From positions 248,001 through 312,000 of the forward strand of contig NZ_WWCS01000003.1 in assembly GCF_009857535.1 (NCBI RefSeq): 64,000 bases of DNA, written 5' to 3'. The number at the start of each line of letters is the position of its first letter. Position 1 is the stretch's first letter. The DNA comes from Duganella margarita (GTDB lineage: Bacteria > Pseudomonadota > Gammaproteobacteria > Burkholderiales > Burkholderiaceae_D). The notes under the pieces are model-generated. The model was not told where the DNA came from. It saw nothing but the letters and a program-made list of their open reading frames with translations, and searched no databases. Position numbers and translations under genes: made by a program. This document shows, one piece after another, positions 16,539 through 27,782 of this stretch.

Positions 16539-17795
16539 ATGACCAAGCAAAGTAGGGGCGCGACGCGCATTGCATGGGTGTTGCTGGCCATGCTGGCTTG
16601 CGCCGCCGGCAGGTCCAACGCGGCGGCCGCCGCGCCGAAGGCCGAAGTCATGCACTGGTGGACCTCCAGCAGCGAGTCGGCCGCCGTGCGCAAGTTTGCC
16701 GACGCCTACCGCGCCGCCGGCGGCGTCTGGGGCGACACCGCGATCGCCGGCGCCGACCAGGCCAAGGCAGTGGCGATCAACCGCATCGTCGGCGGCAATC
16801 CGCCCACGGCGGCGCAATTCAACACCACCAAACAATTCCGCGACCTGATCGACCAGGGCTCGCTCAACAACGTCGACGACATCGCCGTCCGCGACCGCTG
16901 GGACCAGCTGATGCCGCAGCCGATCCTGGACGTCATCAAGGTCAAGGGCCACTTCTACGCGGTGCCGGTGGACATTCATATGTCGACCTGGATCTGGTAT
17001 TCGAAAGCCGCATTCAAAAAGGCCGGCATTGCAAAAGAGCCGGCCACGCCGGACGAGCTGTTCGCCGCGCTGGACAAGCTGAAGGCCGCCGGCCTGGTCG
17101 GCCTGGCGCACGGCGGCCAGCCGTGGCAGGAGAACATCCTGTTCCAGGCCATGCTGGCCAATGTCGGCGGCCGCGAACTGTACCTGCAGGTGCTGCGCGA
17201 CCGCTCGCCCAAGGCCATCAATTCCGACGCCTTCAAGAAAGTGCTGCTGGCCTTCAAGCGCCTGCAGGGCTATGTCGACGCCGGTTCGCCCAACCGCAAC
17301 TGGAACGACGCCACCGCGATGCTCATCAGCGGCAAGGCCGGGGTGCAGATCATGGGCGACTGGGCCAAGGGCGAATTCGCCGCCGCGCGCCAGACCGCCG
17401 GCAAGGACTTCGGCTGCATTCCCGGCCTGGGCGCCAACGTGCCGTACCTGATCCAGGGCGACGCCTTCGTCTTCCCCAAGACCAGCAATCCGGAAGCGGT
17501 GCGGGCGCAAAAGCTGCTGGCCGCCACCATGCTGACGCCGGGCGCGCAGCTGGAGTTCAACAAGATCAAGGGCGCGCTGCCGATTCTCAGCAATGTCGAC
17601 ACGTCGGGCATGGACGTGTGCGCGCAGGCCGGCATGGCGATCCTGAAAGACAAGACGCGCGCGGTCGGCATGATCGAGGTGTTTCTGACGCCGGACCAGA
17701 ACGGCGCCTTGCAGGATGTGCTGACCACCTACTGGAATACGCGCATGCCGGTGGAGAAGGCGCAGAAGGGAATTGTCTCGGCATTGCAGGATTGA
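16539..17795 (+). CDS. ABC-type sugar-binding protein (extracellular solute-binding family 1)
   Basis: A 418-residue periplasmic binding protein. The signal peptide (about 1-28, cleaved near 'GRSNAAA') is followed by 'EVMHWWTSSSESAAVRKFAD', the usual start of family 1 sugar-binding proteins, and by the 'AMLISGKAGVQIMGDWAKGEF' region. It probably binds gluco-oligosaccharides, given the neighbouring beta-glucan enzymes. GGAGACGG precedes the ATG. No permease or ATPase gene is adjacent, so the rest of the transporter must be elsewhere, or the protein may act as a sensor partner. The LacI gene follows 81 bp downstream. Confidence 0.9.
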   Translation: MTKQSRGATRIAWVLLAMLACAAGRSNAAAAAPKAEVMHWWTSSSESAAVRKFADAYRAAGGVWGDTAIAGADQAKAVAINRIVGGNPPTAAQFNTTKQFRDLIDQGSLNNVDDIAVRDRWDQLMPQPILDVIKVKGHFYAVPVDIHMSTWIWYSKAAFKKAGIAKEPATPDELFAALDKLKAAGLVGLAHGGQPWQENILFQAMLANVGGRELYLQVLRDRSPKAINSDAFKKVLLAFKRLQGYVDAGSPNRNWNDATAMLISGKAGVQIMGDWAKGEFAAARQTAGKDFGCIPGLGANVPYLIQGDAFVFPKTSNPEAVRAQKLLAATMLTPGAQLEFNKIKGALPILSNVDTSGMDVCAQAGMAILKDKTRAVGMIEVFLTPDQNGALQDVLTTYWNTRMPVEKAQKGIVSALQD

Positions 17796-17876
17796 TCAGA
17801 GGCATAGCCTGCTTGTCATGCATGAGGGTGTGGGTTATCCTTGCCGCCGCATAGACTCAAGGGATAAGGGAAATTC

Positions 17877-18887
17877 GTGGCGACCATCAAGGACGTAGCC
17901 CGGCTGGCGGGTGTGGGGTTGGGCACCGCCTCGCGGGTTATCAGCGGCAAGGGCTCGGTATCGCAATCCACGCAGGACAAGGTGCGCAAGGCCATCGAAG
18001 AACTGGAATTCCGGCCGTCGCACGCCGCGCGTTCGCTGTTGTCGGGCTCCTCGCAAATGATCGGCGTGTACATCCCGTATCTGGCGGGGACGTTCTATAC
18101 GCCCATTTTGCAGTCGATTTACACAGCTTTACGTGAGGCGGGTTTGAACATGGTGGTGGCGTTCGGCGTCGGTGACGGCGATGCGCGCAACCAGGCCATC
18201 GACGGCCTGAATTTCTTGATTGAGCGCGGCAGCGATGGCCTGATCGTCATGAGCACCGCGATGGAAGAGGAAGACTTTGCGGCGCTGGGGCCGTTCCAGT
18301 CGCGGGTGGTGGTGATCAACCAGGACTTGCCGGGCATGGCGCCGCAGTGCTTCACGGTCGATCACGACGCCGGCGGACGGTTGGCGGCGCGCACCTTGCT
18401 GGCACAGGGCCACCGCAAGATCGCCGTGATCGCCGGCCGCGCGGCGGCGGCCGATAACCAGCAGCGTATCGCCGGCTTCATGGCGGAGCTGGAGGCGGTG
18501 GGCATCGACACCAGCAAGGTGTGGATGGCCGACGGCGAGTTTACGCCGGAAGGCGGCTTTGCCCGCGCCGATGAATTGCTGAAGTCTGGCGCGGAATTTA
18601 CGGCGGTGTTTTGCGCCAATGATGAAATGGCGGTGGGGGCCTTGTCGCTGTTCCAGAAGCAGGGCGTCAAGGTGCCGGAGCAGGTGTCGGTGCTGAGCTA
18701 CGATGATACGCATAGCGCGGAGTTCACCGCGCCGCAGCTGACCAGCGTGCATATCCCGTGGAGCGAGATGACCATGAACGGGTTGAATTATCTGCTGAAC
18801 CACTGCTATGGCCTGAAACGGCCGGTCACGCGGGAATATCAGCTGCACGTGGCAGAACGGGCTTCGCTGGCGGCGCTGAAGCAGTAA
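17877..18887 (+). CDS. LacI/GalR-family transcriptional regulator of the glucan locus
   Basis: A 336-residue repressor starting at GTG. The N-terminal helix-turn-helix is complete ('TIKDVARLAGVGLGTASRVI', residues 3-22) and is followed by the hinge and a periplasmic-binding-protein-like sugar domain ('IGVYIPYLAGTFYTPILQ', 'VFCANDEMAVGALSLFQ'). It lies between two CG-centred palindromes (16398-16415 and 18944-18957), which are its likely operators. It would repress the binding protein, or the RNA before it, and the GH5-GH1-GH3-transporter run until a glucoside inducer is present. Confidence 0.92.
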   Translation: MATIKDVARLAGVGLGTASRVISGKGSVSQSTQDKVRKAIEELEFRPSHAARSLLSGSSQMIGVYIPYLAGTFYTPILQSIYTALREAGLNMVVAFGVGDGDARNQAIDGLNFLIERGSDGLIVMSTAMEEEDFAALGPFQSRVVVINQDLPGMAPQCFTVDHDAGGRLAARTLLAQGHRKIAVIAGRAAAADNQQRIAGFMAELEAVGIDTSKVWMADGEFTPEGGFARADELLKSGAEFTAVFCANDEMAVGALSLFQKQGVKVPEQVSVLSYDDTHSAEFTAPQLTSVHIPWSEMTMNGLNYLLNHCYGLKRPVTREYQLHVAERASLAALKQ

Positions 18888-18900
18888 AACGGCGTAAATA

Positions 18901-18934
18901 AAAGGAGCATGCGCTAGCCGCTTGCTCTTTTTTT
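18901..18934 (+). terminator. Terminator of the lacI-type gene
   Basis: A long hairpin (AAAGGAGCA with TGCTCTTTT, plus an inner GCG/CGC) ends in a run of T. It separates the regulator transcript from the enzyme operon. Confidence 0.75.
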
Positions 18935-18938
18935 ACAG

Positions 18939-18957
18939 TATATTGGAAACGATTCCA
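18939..18957. promoter_or_regulatory. LacI-family operator O2 at the glucan-hydrolase promoter
   Basis: TGGAAACGATTCCA (18944-18957) is a CG-centred palindrome with the same half-sites as O1. It overlaps a TATATT (18939-18944) that may be the -10 box of the GH5 operon. No good -35 box is visible. Confidence 0.75.
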
Positions 18958-18983
18958 TATCGAATGGAACAGGGGGAGACAAG

Positions 18984-20285
18984 ATGCTGATAAAACGATT
19001 ACTTAAAACAGCCGGATTGGCGGCGTGGCTGCTGGCCGGCGCGGTGCATGGGCAGACGCCGGCGCACACCACTGCGCTGCCGATGCTGCACACGGAAGGC
19101 ACCAAATGGCTGGCGGCCGACGGTACGCAGCCGGCGCTGCGCGGCATCAATCTGGGCAATTACCTGATCCAGGAATTCTGGATGATGGGGCAGGAGACCA
19201 AGGCGGTCGACGACCAGTGCAAGCTGGAGGCGGTGCTCGACAAGCGCTTCGGCTACGAGGAGCGCCAGCGCCTGTACACGCTGTTCCGCGACAACTGGAT
19301 CAAGCAGCGCGACTGGGACATGCTGCCCAGGATGAATCTGAACCTGGTGCGCCTGCCGTTCATCTACAGCGTGGTGGAGGACGAGAAGAACCCGCGCCAC
19401 CTGCGCGCCGACGCCTGGAAGTATCTGGACAACGCCATCGACCAGGCCGAGAAACGCGGCATGTATGTGATCCTCGACCTGCATGGCGCCGTCGGCAGCC
19501 AGGGCTGGGAGCACCACAGCGGTTGCGCGGGCCAGAACAAATACTGGGACACGCCGGAATACCAGGAGCGCACCATCTGGCTGTGGCAGCAGATCGCCGC
19601 GCGCTACAAGGACCGCGGCGCGGTGGCCGGCTACAGCATCCTGAACGAACCATGGGGCACCACGCCGGAGAACCTGGCGGTGGTGATGGGCACCTTGTAC
19701 AAGGCGATTCGCGAGGTCGATCAGAACCATGTGATCATCCTGCCCGGCCATAACAAGGGCATCGACGCCTACGGCAAACCGTCCGAACATGGCATGACCA
19801 ACGTCGCCTTCGAGATGCATCCGTATCCCGGCCACTTCGGCTGGGGCAAGCCGGGACTGGCCGTGCACAGAGACTGGCTGCAATGCACGGGCGAAGGTGA
19901 CAACGTTTGCAAATGGAAGACCAAGCTCGATGCGCTGGACACCGCGTTTTTCGTCGGCGAGTTCCAGCCGTGGGCCTTCATGGGCGCCGAGAACGGCGGC
20001 CAGGTCATGCGGGTTACTTACGACACCTACGTCGCCAATGGCTGGGCCAGCACTGCGTGGGCCTACAAGCGCCTGTCCAACCAGGGCGGGCAGGGCACAG
20101 GCACCTGGGGACTCGTAGCCAACGCGCCCGGCGCCCGCATTCCCCAACTCGATTTCAACAAGGCGTCACTGGCCGAGATTGAAAACCTGTTCCGCCTGTT
20201 TGGCAGCGTGCCGTATCAACCGCAGCAAACCGCCATCAAATGGATGAACGCTCCTGTTCCACCTACACCTTTCGCTAAAAAATAA
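18984..20285 (+). CDS. Secreted glycoside hydrolase family 5 (exo-beta-1,3-glucanase-like)
   Basis: A 433-residue enzyme with a signal peptide (about 1-23, 'LLAGAVHGQ'). The GH5 acid/base is Glu222 in 'SILNEPWG', and the nucleophile is Glu326 in 'FFVGEFQPW'. The 'LRGINLGNYLIQEFWM' start and 'FEMHPYPG' resemble fungal-type exo-1,3-glucanases and related GH5 enzymes, so beta-glucan is the likely substrate (inference). GGGGGAG lies just upstream. It is the first gene after operator O2, and the GH1 gene follows after 1 bp. Confidence 0.88.
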   Translation: MLIKRLLKTAGLAAWLLAGAVHGQTPAHTTALPMLHTEGTKWLAADGTQPALRGINLGNYLIQEFWMMGQETKAVDDQCKLEAVLDKRFGYEERQRLYTLFRDNWIKQRDWDMLPRMNLNLVRLPFIYSVVEDEKNPRHLRADAWKYLDNAIDQAEKRGMYVILDLHGAVGSQGWEHHSGCAGQNKYWDTPEYQERTIWLWQQIAARYKDRGAVAGYSILNEPWGTTPENLAVVMGTLYKAIREVDQNHVIILPGHNKGIDAYGKPSEHGMTNVAFEMHPYPGHFGWGKPGLAVHRDWLQCTGEGDNVCKWKTKLDALDTAFFVGEFQPWAFMGAENGGQVMRVTYDTYVANGWASTAWAYKRLSNQGGQGTGTWGLVANAPGARIPQLDFNKASLAEIENLFRLFGSVPYQPQQTAIKWMNAPVPPTPFAKK

Positions 20286-20286
20286 T

Positions 20287-21627
20287 ATGACCATGATTAA
20301 GCGCACCGACTTTGCCAGCGACTTCCTGTGGGGCGTCTCCACATCGGCCTATCAGATCGAGGGCGCCGCCGCCGTCGATGGCCGCGTGCCGTCGATCTGG
20401 GACACCTTCAGCGAGACGCCGGGCAAAATCCGCGACGGCTCCACCGGCGCTGTGGCGTGCGACCACTATCACCGCTGGGAAGAGGATCTCGATCTGGCGC
20501 AAGCCATGGGCCTCAATTCTTATCGCTTTTCGATTGCGTGGACGCGCATCTTCAACGGCGTTGACGCGGAGCCGAATGCCAAGGGACTGGCGTTCTATTC
20601 CAAACTGGTGGACGGCATGCTGGCGCGTGGCCTGCAGCCCTGGTGCACGCTGTATCACTGGGACTTGCCGCAGTACCTGCAAGACCAGGGCGGCTGGAAC
20701 AACCGCGCCACCATCGACGCCTATCTGCACTACGTCGATGTGGTCACCAGGCATCTGGGCAGCCGCATCAAGCACTGGATCACGCACAACGAGCCATGGT
20801 GCACGGCCATGCACGGCAACTGGGATGGCATGCACGCGCCGGGCAACAAGAGCCTGCCGCTGGCGCTGCAGGTCTGCCACAACGTGCTGGTGTCGCATGG
20901 CCGCGCCGTGCCGCTGATCCGCGCCAACGCGCCGGGCGCGCAAATCGGCATCGCTTTGAGCCTGCATCCGATCAAGGCCGGCAGCGACAGCCCGGTTGAC
21001 TTGGCGGCGGTATCGCGTCACGACGCGCTGCGCAATCGCTGGTTCCTCGATGTGCTGTATGGCCGCGGCTATCCGGCAGAGGCGCTGGCGCTGGTGGGCG
21101 CGGACGCGCCGGTAGTGGAAGCGGGCGATCTGGACGCCATCGCCGTGCCGTGCGATTTCCTCGGCGTGAATTACTACTTCCCGGAAGTGGTGGTCGATGC
21201 GCCGGACGAATATCCGCTGCGCACCCGCATCATCCATCCGGAAGGCCGCCAACGCACCGACTTTGGCTGGGAAGTTTCGCCGGAAGGCTTGATCTCGCTG
21301 CTGGAACGCGTTGCGCGCGATTACCCGACCGGGGACTTGTACGTGACCGAAAACGGTTCGTCCTACGACGATCACCTGAACGAAGACGGCACCGTGACCG
21401 ACACCGCCCGCCGCGATTACCTGATCCGTCACCTGACCGCGATGCGCGATGCGATCACTGCCGGCGGCAACATCAAAGGCTATTTCGCCTGGAGCCTGCT
21501 GGATAACTTTGAATGGGCGGAAGGCTATCTGCGTCGCTTCGGCCTGACCTACATCGACTACCCGACGCAGCGCCGCATCGTCAAACAAAGCGGCGAATGG
21601 TACAGCGCCTTCGTGCGCGGCAGCTGA
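20287..21627 (+). CDS. Beta-glucosidase, glycoside hydrolase family 1
   Basis: A 446-residue retaining beta-glucosidase. The acid/base is Glu169 in 'THNEPWC' and the nucleophile is Glu355 in 'YVTENGSS'; the N-terminal 'FLWGVSTSAYQIEGA' is the family signature. No signal peptide is present, so it should cleave cellobiose- or laminaribiose-type sugars in the cytoplasm. It begins 1 bp after the GH5 stop, implying coupled translation. A REP-type element lies after its stop. Confidence 0.95.
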   Translation: MTMIKRTDFASDFLWGVSTSAYQIEGAAAVDGRVPSIWDTFSETPGKIRDGSTGAVACDHYHRWEEDLDLAQAMGLNSYRFSIAWTRIFNGVDAEPNAKGLAFYSKLVDGMLARGLQPWCTLYHWDLPQYLQDQGGWNNRATIDAYLHYVDVVTRHLGSRIKHWITHNEPWCTAMHGNWDGMHAPGNKSLPLALQVCHNVLVSHGRAVPLIRANAPGAQIGIALSLHPIKAGSDSPVDLAAVSRHDALRNRWFLDVLYGRGYPAEALALVGADAPVVEAGDLDAIAVPCDFLGVNYYFPEVVVDAPDEYPLRTRIIHPEGRQRTDFGWEVSPEGLISLLERVARDYPTGDLYVTENGSSYDDHLNEDGTVTDTARRDYLIRHLTAMRDAITAGGNIKGYFAWSLLDNFEWAEGYLRRFGLTYIDYPTQRRIVKQSGEWYSAFVRGS

Positions 21628-21691
21628 CCGTCGTTCCCGCGCACGCGGGAAACCATACGCAGCATAGATTCCCGCGTGCGCGGGAATGACC
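21628..21691. repeat. REP-type palindromic doublet, copy 1
   Basis: Two inverted copies of a unit built on TTCCCGCG...CGCGGGAA with a short central joint. Copies of the same family lie at 46659-46739 and 58143-58206. It sits between the GH1 and GH3 genes, where it may stabilise the upstream mRNA. Confidence 0.85.
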
Positions 21692-21715
21692 ACGTTAATC
21701 ATGGAGACAAATACA

Positions 21716-24238
<2,523 letters not shown>

Positions 24239-24262
24239 ATAAAACAAGGAGAAAGTAAAAGT

Positions 24263-25567
24263 ATGGAACACTATTCGCAAGCTGCCCCGGTGGCATCCGG
24301 GCAGCCGAAGGGGGAGCACCAGACGGGCAGCTATACCGGCCCGCTGGTCATCGTCACCATCCTGTTTTTCATGTGGGGCCTGCTGACGTCCCTGAATGAC
24401 GTGCTGATTCCGCACCTGAAGGCGGTGTACACGCTGACCTATGTGCAGGCGATGCTGGTGCAGTTCTGCTTCTTCGGCGCGTACTTCATCGTGTCGCTGC
24501 CGGCGGGGATGCTGATCAAGAAGATCGGCTATCAGAACGGCGCCGTGGCCGGCCTGACGATTGCCGCTGCCGGTTGCGCGCTCTTTTATCCGGCGGCCAC
24601 CAGTGGCTACACGCTGTTCCTGATCGCCTTCTTCGTGCTGGCGGGCGGCATCACCATCTTGCAGGTGGCGGCCAACCCCTACGTGGCGGTGCTGGGCGAC
24701 GCGCGCACCGCGTCCAGCCGTCTGACGCTGACGCAGGCCTTCAACTCGCTGGGCACCACCGTGGCGCCATTCCTGGGCGGGATGCTGATCCTGGCCGGCG
24801 GCGTTCTCAGTTCGTCCGACCTGGCGAAGTTCAGCGCCGACCAGCTGGCGACCTACAACGCGGCGCAGGCTACGGCCGTGCAGGGGCCATATCTGGCGCT
24901 GGCCGCTGCGCTGCTGCTGCTGGCGATCCTGTTCGCGCTGGCGCGCCTGCCGAAGATTGCCGATGCAGAAGCGGCGCCGGGCGAAGCGCAAGGCACGTTT
25001 GCCGATGTGCTCAAGCACCGTCACCTGGCGCTGGGCGCCGTGGCGATCTTCCTGTACGTGGGCGGTGAAGTCAGTATCGGCAGCTTCCTGATCAACTTCC
25101 TCGGCGAGCCGCACGTGGCCGGCCTGACGGCGGCCGAAGCGTCGCACTACGTCGGTTACTACTGGATGGGCGCAATGATCGGCCGCTTCATCGGCTTCGT
25201 CGTGATGCAGAAGGTCAGCCCGGGCAAGGCGCTGGCGTTCAACGCGGCGGCGGTGATTGTGCTGGTGCTGACGGCGATCTTCAGCCATGGCGATGTGGCC
25301 AAGTGGTCGATCGTGGCGGTGGGCCTGTTCAACTCCATCATGTTCCCGACCATCTTCTCGATGGCGCTGAACAAACTGGGTCCGCTGACCGGCCAGGGTT
25401 CGGGCGTGTTGTGCATGGCGATTGTGGGCGGCGCGCTGGTGCCGTTCGCGCAGGGCTTGCTGGCCGATCACCTCAGTTTGCAGGTGTCGTTCTTCGTGCC
25501 GGCCGCGTGCTACCTGTTCATCCTGTATTTCGGCCTGAAGTACGCCAATATGTACAACGAAAAATAG
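24263..25567 (+). CDS. Glucose/galactose MFS transporter (GluP/FucP type)
   Basis: A 434-residue inner-membrane proton symporter of the fucose/glucose family. The N-terminal 'FFMWGLLTSLNDVLIPHLK' is diagnostic, and about 12 membrane helices can be read. AAGGAGA precedes the ATG, 24 bp after the GH3 stop. It would import the hexose released by the extracellular glucosidases. It closes the operon. Confidence 0.93.
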   Translation: MEHYSQAAPVASGQPKGEHQTGSYTGPLVIVTILFFMWGLLTSLNDVLIPHLKAVYTLTYVQAMLVQFCFFGAYFIVSLPAGMLIKKIGYQNGAVAGLTIAAAGCALFYPAATSGYTLFLIAFFVLAGGITILQVAANPYVAVLGDARTASSRLTLTQAFNSLGTTVAPFLGGMLILAGGVLSSSDLAKFSADQLATYNAAQATAVQGPYLALAAALLLLAILFALARLPKIADAEAAPGEAQGTFADVLKHRHLALGAVAIFLYVGGEVSIGSFLINFLGEPHVAGLTAAEASHYVGYYWMGAMIGRFIGFVVMQKVSPGKALAFNAAAVIVLVLTAIFSHGDVAKWSIVAVGLFNSIMFPTIFSMALNKLGPLTGQGSGVLCMAIVGGALVPFAQGLLADHLSLQVSFFVPAACYLFILYFGLKYANMYNEK

Positions 25568-25697
25568 GCTTTTCTTGTTCGATGCCGTTGCGATTTAGGT
25601 AAGCACTACTAATCGCGGCGGTTTTTGATCGCGCGCATGTGCCCCGGTTGTTTTGATTGCCTAGACTCGACTCATTACAACTGAGGGAGTGTGCATC

Positions 25698-27257
25698 ATG
25701 ACTAAAGCGTATTTGATCGGCGGCGGCATCGGTTCCTTGGCCGCTGCGGCCTTCATGATTCGCGACGCTGGCGTGGCCGGCAGCGACATCACCATCTTCG
25801 AGGCGCTGCCGCTGGCCGGCGGCAGTCTCGATGGCGGCGGCAATCCGGACAGCGGCTACACGCTGCGCGGCGGCCGCATGCTCACCACCGACAACTACGA
25901 GTGCACCTGGGATCTGTTCAAGAGCATCCCGTCGCTGGAGCATCCCGGGCAAACGGTCTACGACGAAACCATCGCCTTCAATGAGCTGCACAAGTCGCAT
26001 TCGCGCGCGCGGCTGGTGGACCGCAACCGCTTCAAGGTCGATGTCACCTCGATGGGCTTTTCCATGCAGGACCGGCTGGAGCTGGTGAAGCTGGAGGAGG
26101 CCGACGAAAAAGACCTGGGCGACAGCGCCATCACCGACTGGCTGTCGCCGGAATTCTTCGAGACCAAATTCTGGTATATGTGGGCGACCACGTTTGCCTT
26201 CCAGCCGTGGCATAGCGCGGTGGAGTTCAAGCGTTATCTGCGCCGCTTCATGATGGAGTTCTCGCGCATCGAGACGCTCGCGGGGGTCAAGCGCACCGTC
26301 TACAACCAGTACGATTCGTTTGTGCGGCCGTTGCAGCACTGGTTGCAGCAGCAGGGCGTGCAGGTGGTGTTCGGCGCAAGGGTCGATGATCTGTCGTTGA
26401 GCGAGGACGCCTCGACCGTCACCGCAATTCGCTATGTGCGAGAGGGCGAAGCGCAAACCATTCAAGTGGCGCCGGACGATCTGGTGTTCTTCCAGAATGG
26501 TTCGATGACCGATGCGTCCAGCTACGGAACGATGCACGCCGCGCCGCCCAAGCTGGACAAGCGCGATAGCCAGGGCTGGACGTTGTGGGAAAAGCTGGCG
26601 CAGGGACGGCCGCAGTTCGGCAATCCGGCGGCCTTCAATTCCAGCATTCCGGAATCGTGGTGGGAGTCGTTCACCGTCACGCTGAAGGATACGGCGTTCT
26701 TCGACCGCATGGAGAAGTTCAGCGGCAACGTGGCCGGCACCGGCGGGCTGGTGACGTTCAAGGATTCCAACTGGTTCATGTCGGTGGTGCTGGCGCATCA
26801 GCCGCACTTTGCCGGGCAACCGGAGGGCGTGCAGGTGTTCTGGGGTTACGGTCTGCATCCGGACCGCATCGGCAACTTCGTCGCCAAGCCGATGGCCGAA
26901 TGCAGCGGCGAAGAGATCCTGCGCGAGTTGTGCGGCCATTTGAATTTCGACTACGACGACGTGATGTCGACGGCGAACTGCATCCCTTGCCGCATGCCGT
27001 ACATCACCAGCATGTTCATGCCACGCCAGTACAGCGATCGTCCGCTGCCGGTGCCGGCGGGTTCGCGCAACCTGGCGTTTGTCAGCCAGTTTGTCGAGGT
27101 GGCGGAGGATGTGGTGTTCACCGTCGAATACTCGGTGCGCGCGGCACAGACGGCGGTCTACCAGCTGCTGAACGTGCAGCGCGAAGTCCCGCGCGTCACA
27201 GCGCACGACGAGTCGCTGAAAGTGAAGTTTGACGCAGTAATAAAAGCCTTCAAATAG
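25698..27257 (+). CDS. ohyA: Oleate hydratase (MCRA family, FAD-dependent)
   Basis: This enzyme adds water across the cis-9 double bond of unsaturated fatty acids to give 10-hydroxy acids. The 519-residue product has the N-terminal FAD-binding 'AYLIGGGIGSLAAAAFMIRD', 'EALPLAGGSLDGGG', 'YTLRGGRMLTTDNYECTWDL' and the C-terminal 'PCRMPYITSMFMPR' conserved in the family. ATG at 25698 follows GAGGGA; the frame is open 3 codons upstream from a GTG. It is a single gene with its own upstream gap of 130 bp and converges with the cyanophycin-linked genes. Likely role is detoxification or modification of free unsaturated fatty acids. Confidence 0.93.
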   Translation: MTKAYLIGGGIGSLAAAAFMIRDAGVAGSDITIFEALPLAGGSLDGGGNPDSGYTLRGGRMLTTDNYECTWDLFKSIPSLEHPGQTVYDETIAFNELHKSHSRARLVDRNRFKVDVTSMGFSMQDRLELVKLEEADEKDLGDSAITDWLSPEFFETKFWYMWATTFAFQPWHSAVEFKRYLRRFMMEFSRIETLAGVKRTVYNQYDSFVRPLQHWLQQQGVQVVFGARVDDLSLSEDASTVTAIRYVREGEAQTIQVAPDDLVFFQNGSMTDASSYGTMHAAPPKLDKRDSQGWTLWEKLAQGRPQFGNPAAFNSSIPESWWESFTVTLKDTAFFDRMEKFSGNVAGTGGLVTFKDSNWFMSVVLAHQPHFAGQPEGVQVFWGYGLHPDRIGNFVAKPMAECSGEEILRELCGHLNFDYDDVMSTANCIPCRMPYITSMFMPRQYSDRPLPVPAGSRNLAFVSQFVEVAEDVVFTVEYSVRAAQTAVYQLLNVQREVPRVTAHDESLKVKFDAVIKAFK

Positions 27258-27268
27258 CCGGGAGCGGC

Positions 27269-27298
27269 CGCGCCATCGGCTGGGTGGCCGATGGCGCG
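27269..27298. terminator. Symmetrical hairpin between convergent genes
   Basis: Perfect 12-bp stem CGCGCCATCGGC/GCCGATGGCGCG with a 6-base loop, lying 11 bp after the oleate hydratase stop and 10 bp before the end of the opposing gene. It has no T-tract, so it may act as a two-way barrier or mRNA-end stabiliser rather than a classic terminator. Confidence 0.55.
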
Positions 27299-27308
27299 AG
27301 AGGCGCGC

Positions 27309-27776
27309 TTACAGGAAGCGGTCGATGATTTTTTTGCTGTGCTTGTCCAGATCGCGCAGGTCGCGGATCAGGTAGTGGATGCCGTGGATGTCGGAGATCA
27401 GCAGCGTGTCGATGGTCAGGCGGCGGATGTCTTCTTCGCCGCGCAGCACGAACTCGGTGTCGCCACGATCGGTCTTCACCGACCAGGTGCACGGCGTGGC
27501 GTAGCTGGTCACGCTGTTGATGCGTGCAATCTCCGGCATGAATTCGCGGCCGCTCAATTCCTCGCTCACCAGCGCGCCGATGGCCGGCGGCAGGTCGCTG
27601 ATCACGTCGATCCACGCCACTTCCTTGCCATCGGTGTTGAGCAGCGAGATGCCGTCGTCCGGCGCCTGCACCGGGAATGCGCGCACCGGCGATACGCCTT
27701 CGTGCACCACGCCTTCGGCGGTGGTCAGCACCAGCCGGCCGAAGGGATTGCGGGTCAGTTCAAATGTCGTCGTCAT
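27309..27776 (-). CDS. DUF1854 family protein associated with cyanophycin metabolism
   Basis: A 155-residue protein without signal or membrane segments. It begins 'TTFELTRNPFGRLVL' and contains 'WIDVISDLPPAIGALVSEEL' and 'RFL' at the very end, which fit the DUF1854 family that recurs beside cyanophycin synthetases in betaproteobacteria. Its biochemical role is unknown. It lies 6 bp after the ABC transporter gene and shares its operon, so a partner role with the transporter is likely (inference). Confidence 0.85.
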   Translation of the reverse strand: MTTTFELTRNPFGRLVLTTAEGVVHEGVSPVRAFPVQAPDDGISLLNTDGKEVAWIDVISDLPPAIGALVSEELSGREFMPEIARINSVTSYATPCTWSVKTDRGDTEFVLRGEEDIRRLTIDTLLISDIHGIHYLIRDLRDLDKHSKKIIDRFL

Positions 27777-27782
27777 AATCTG

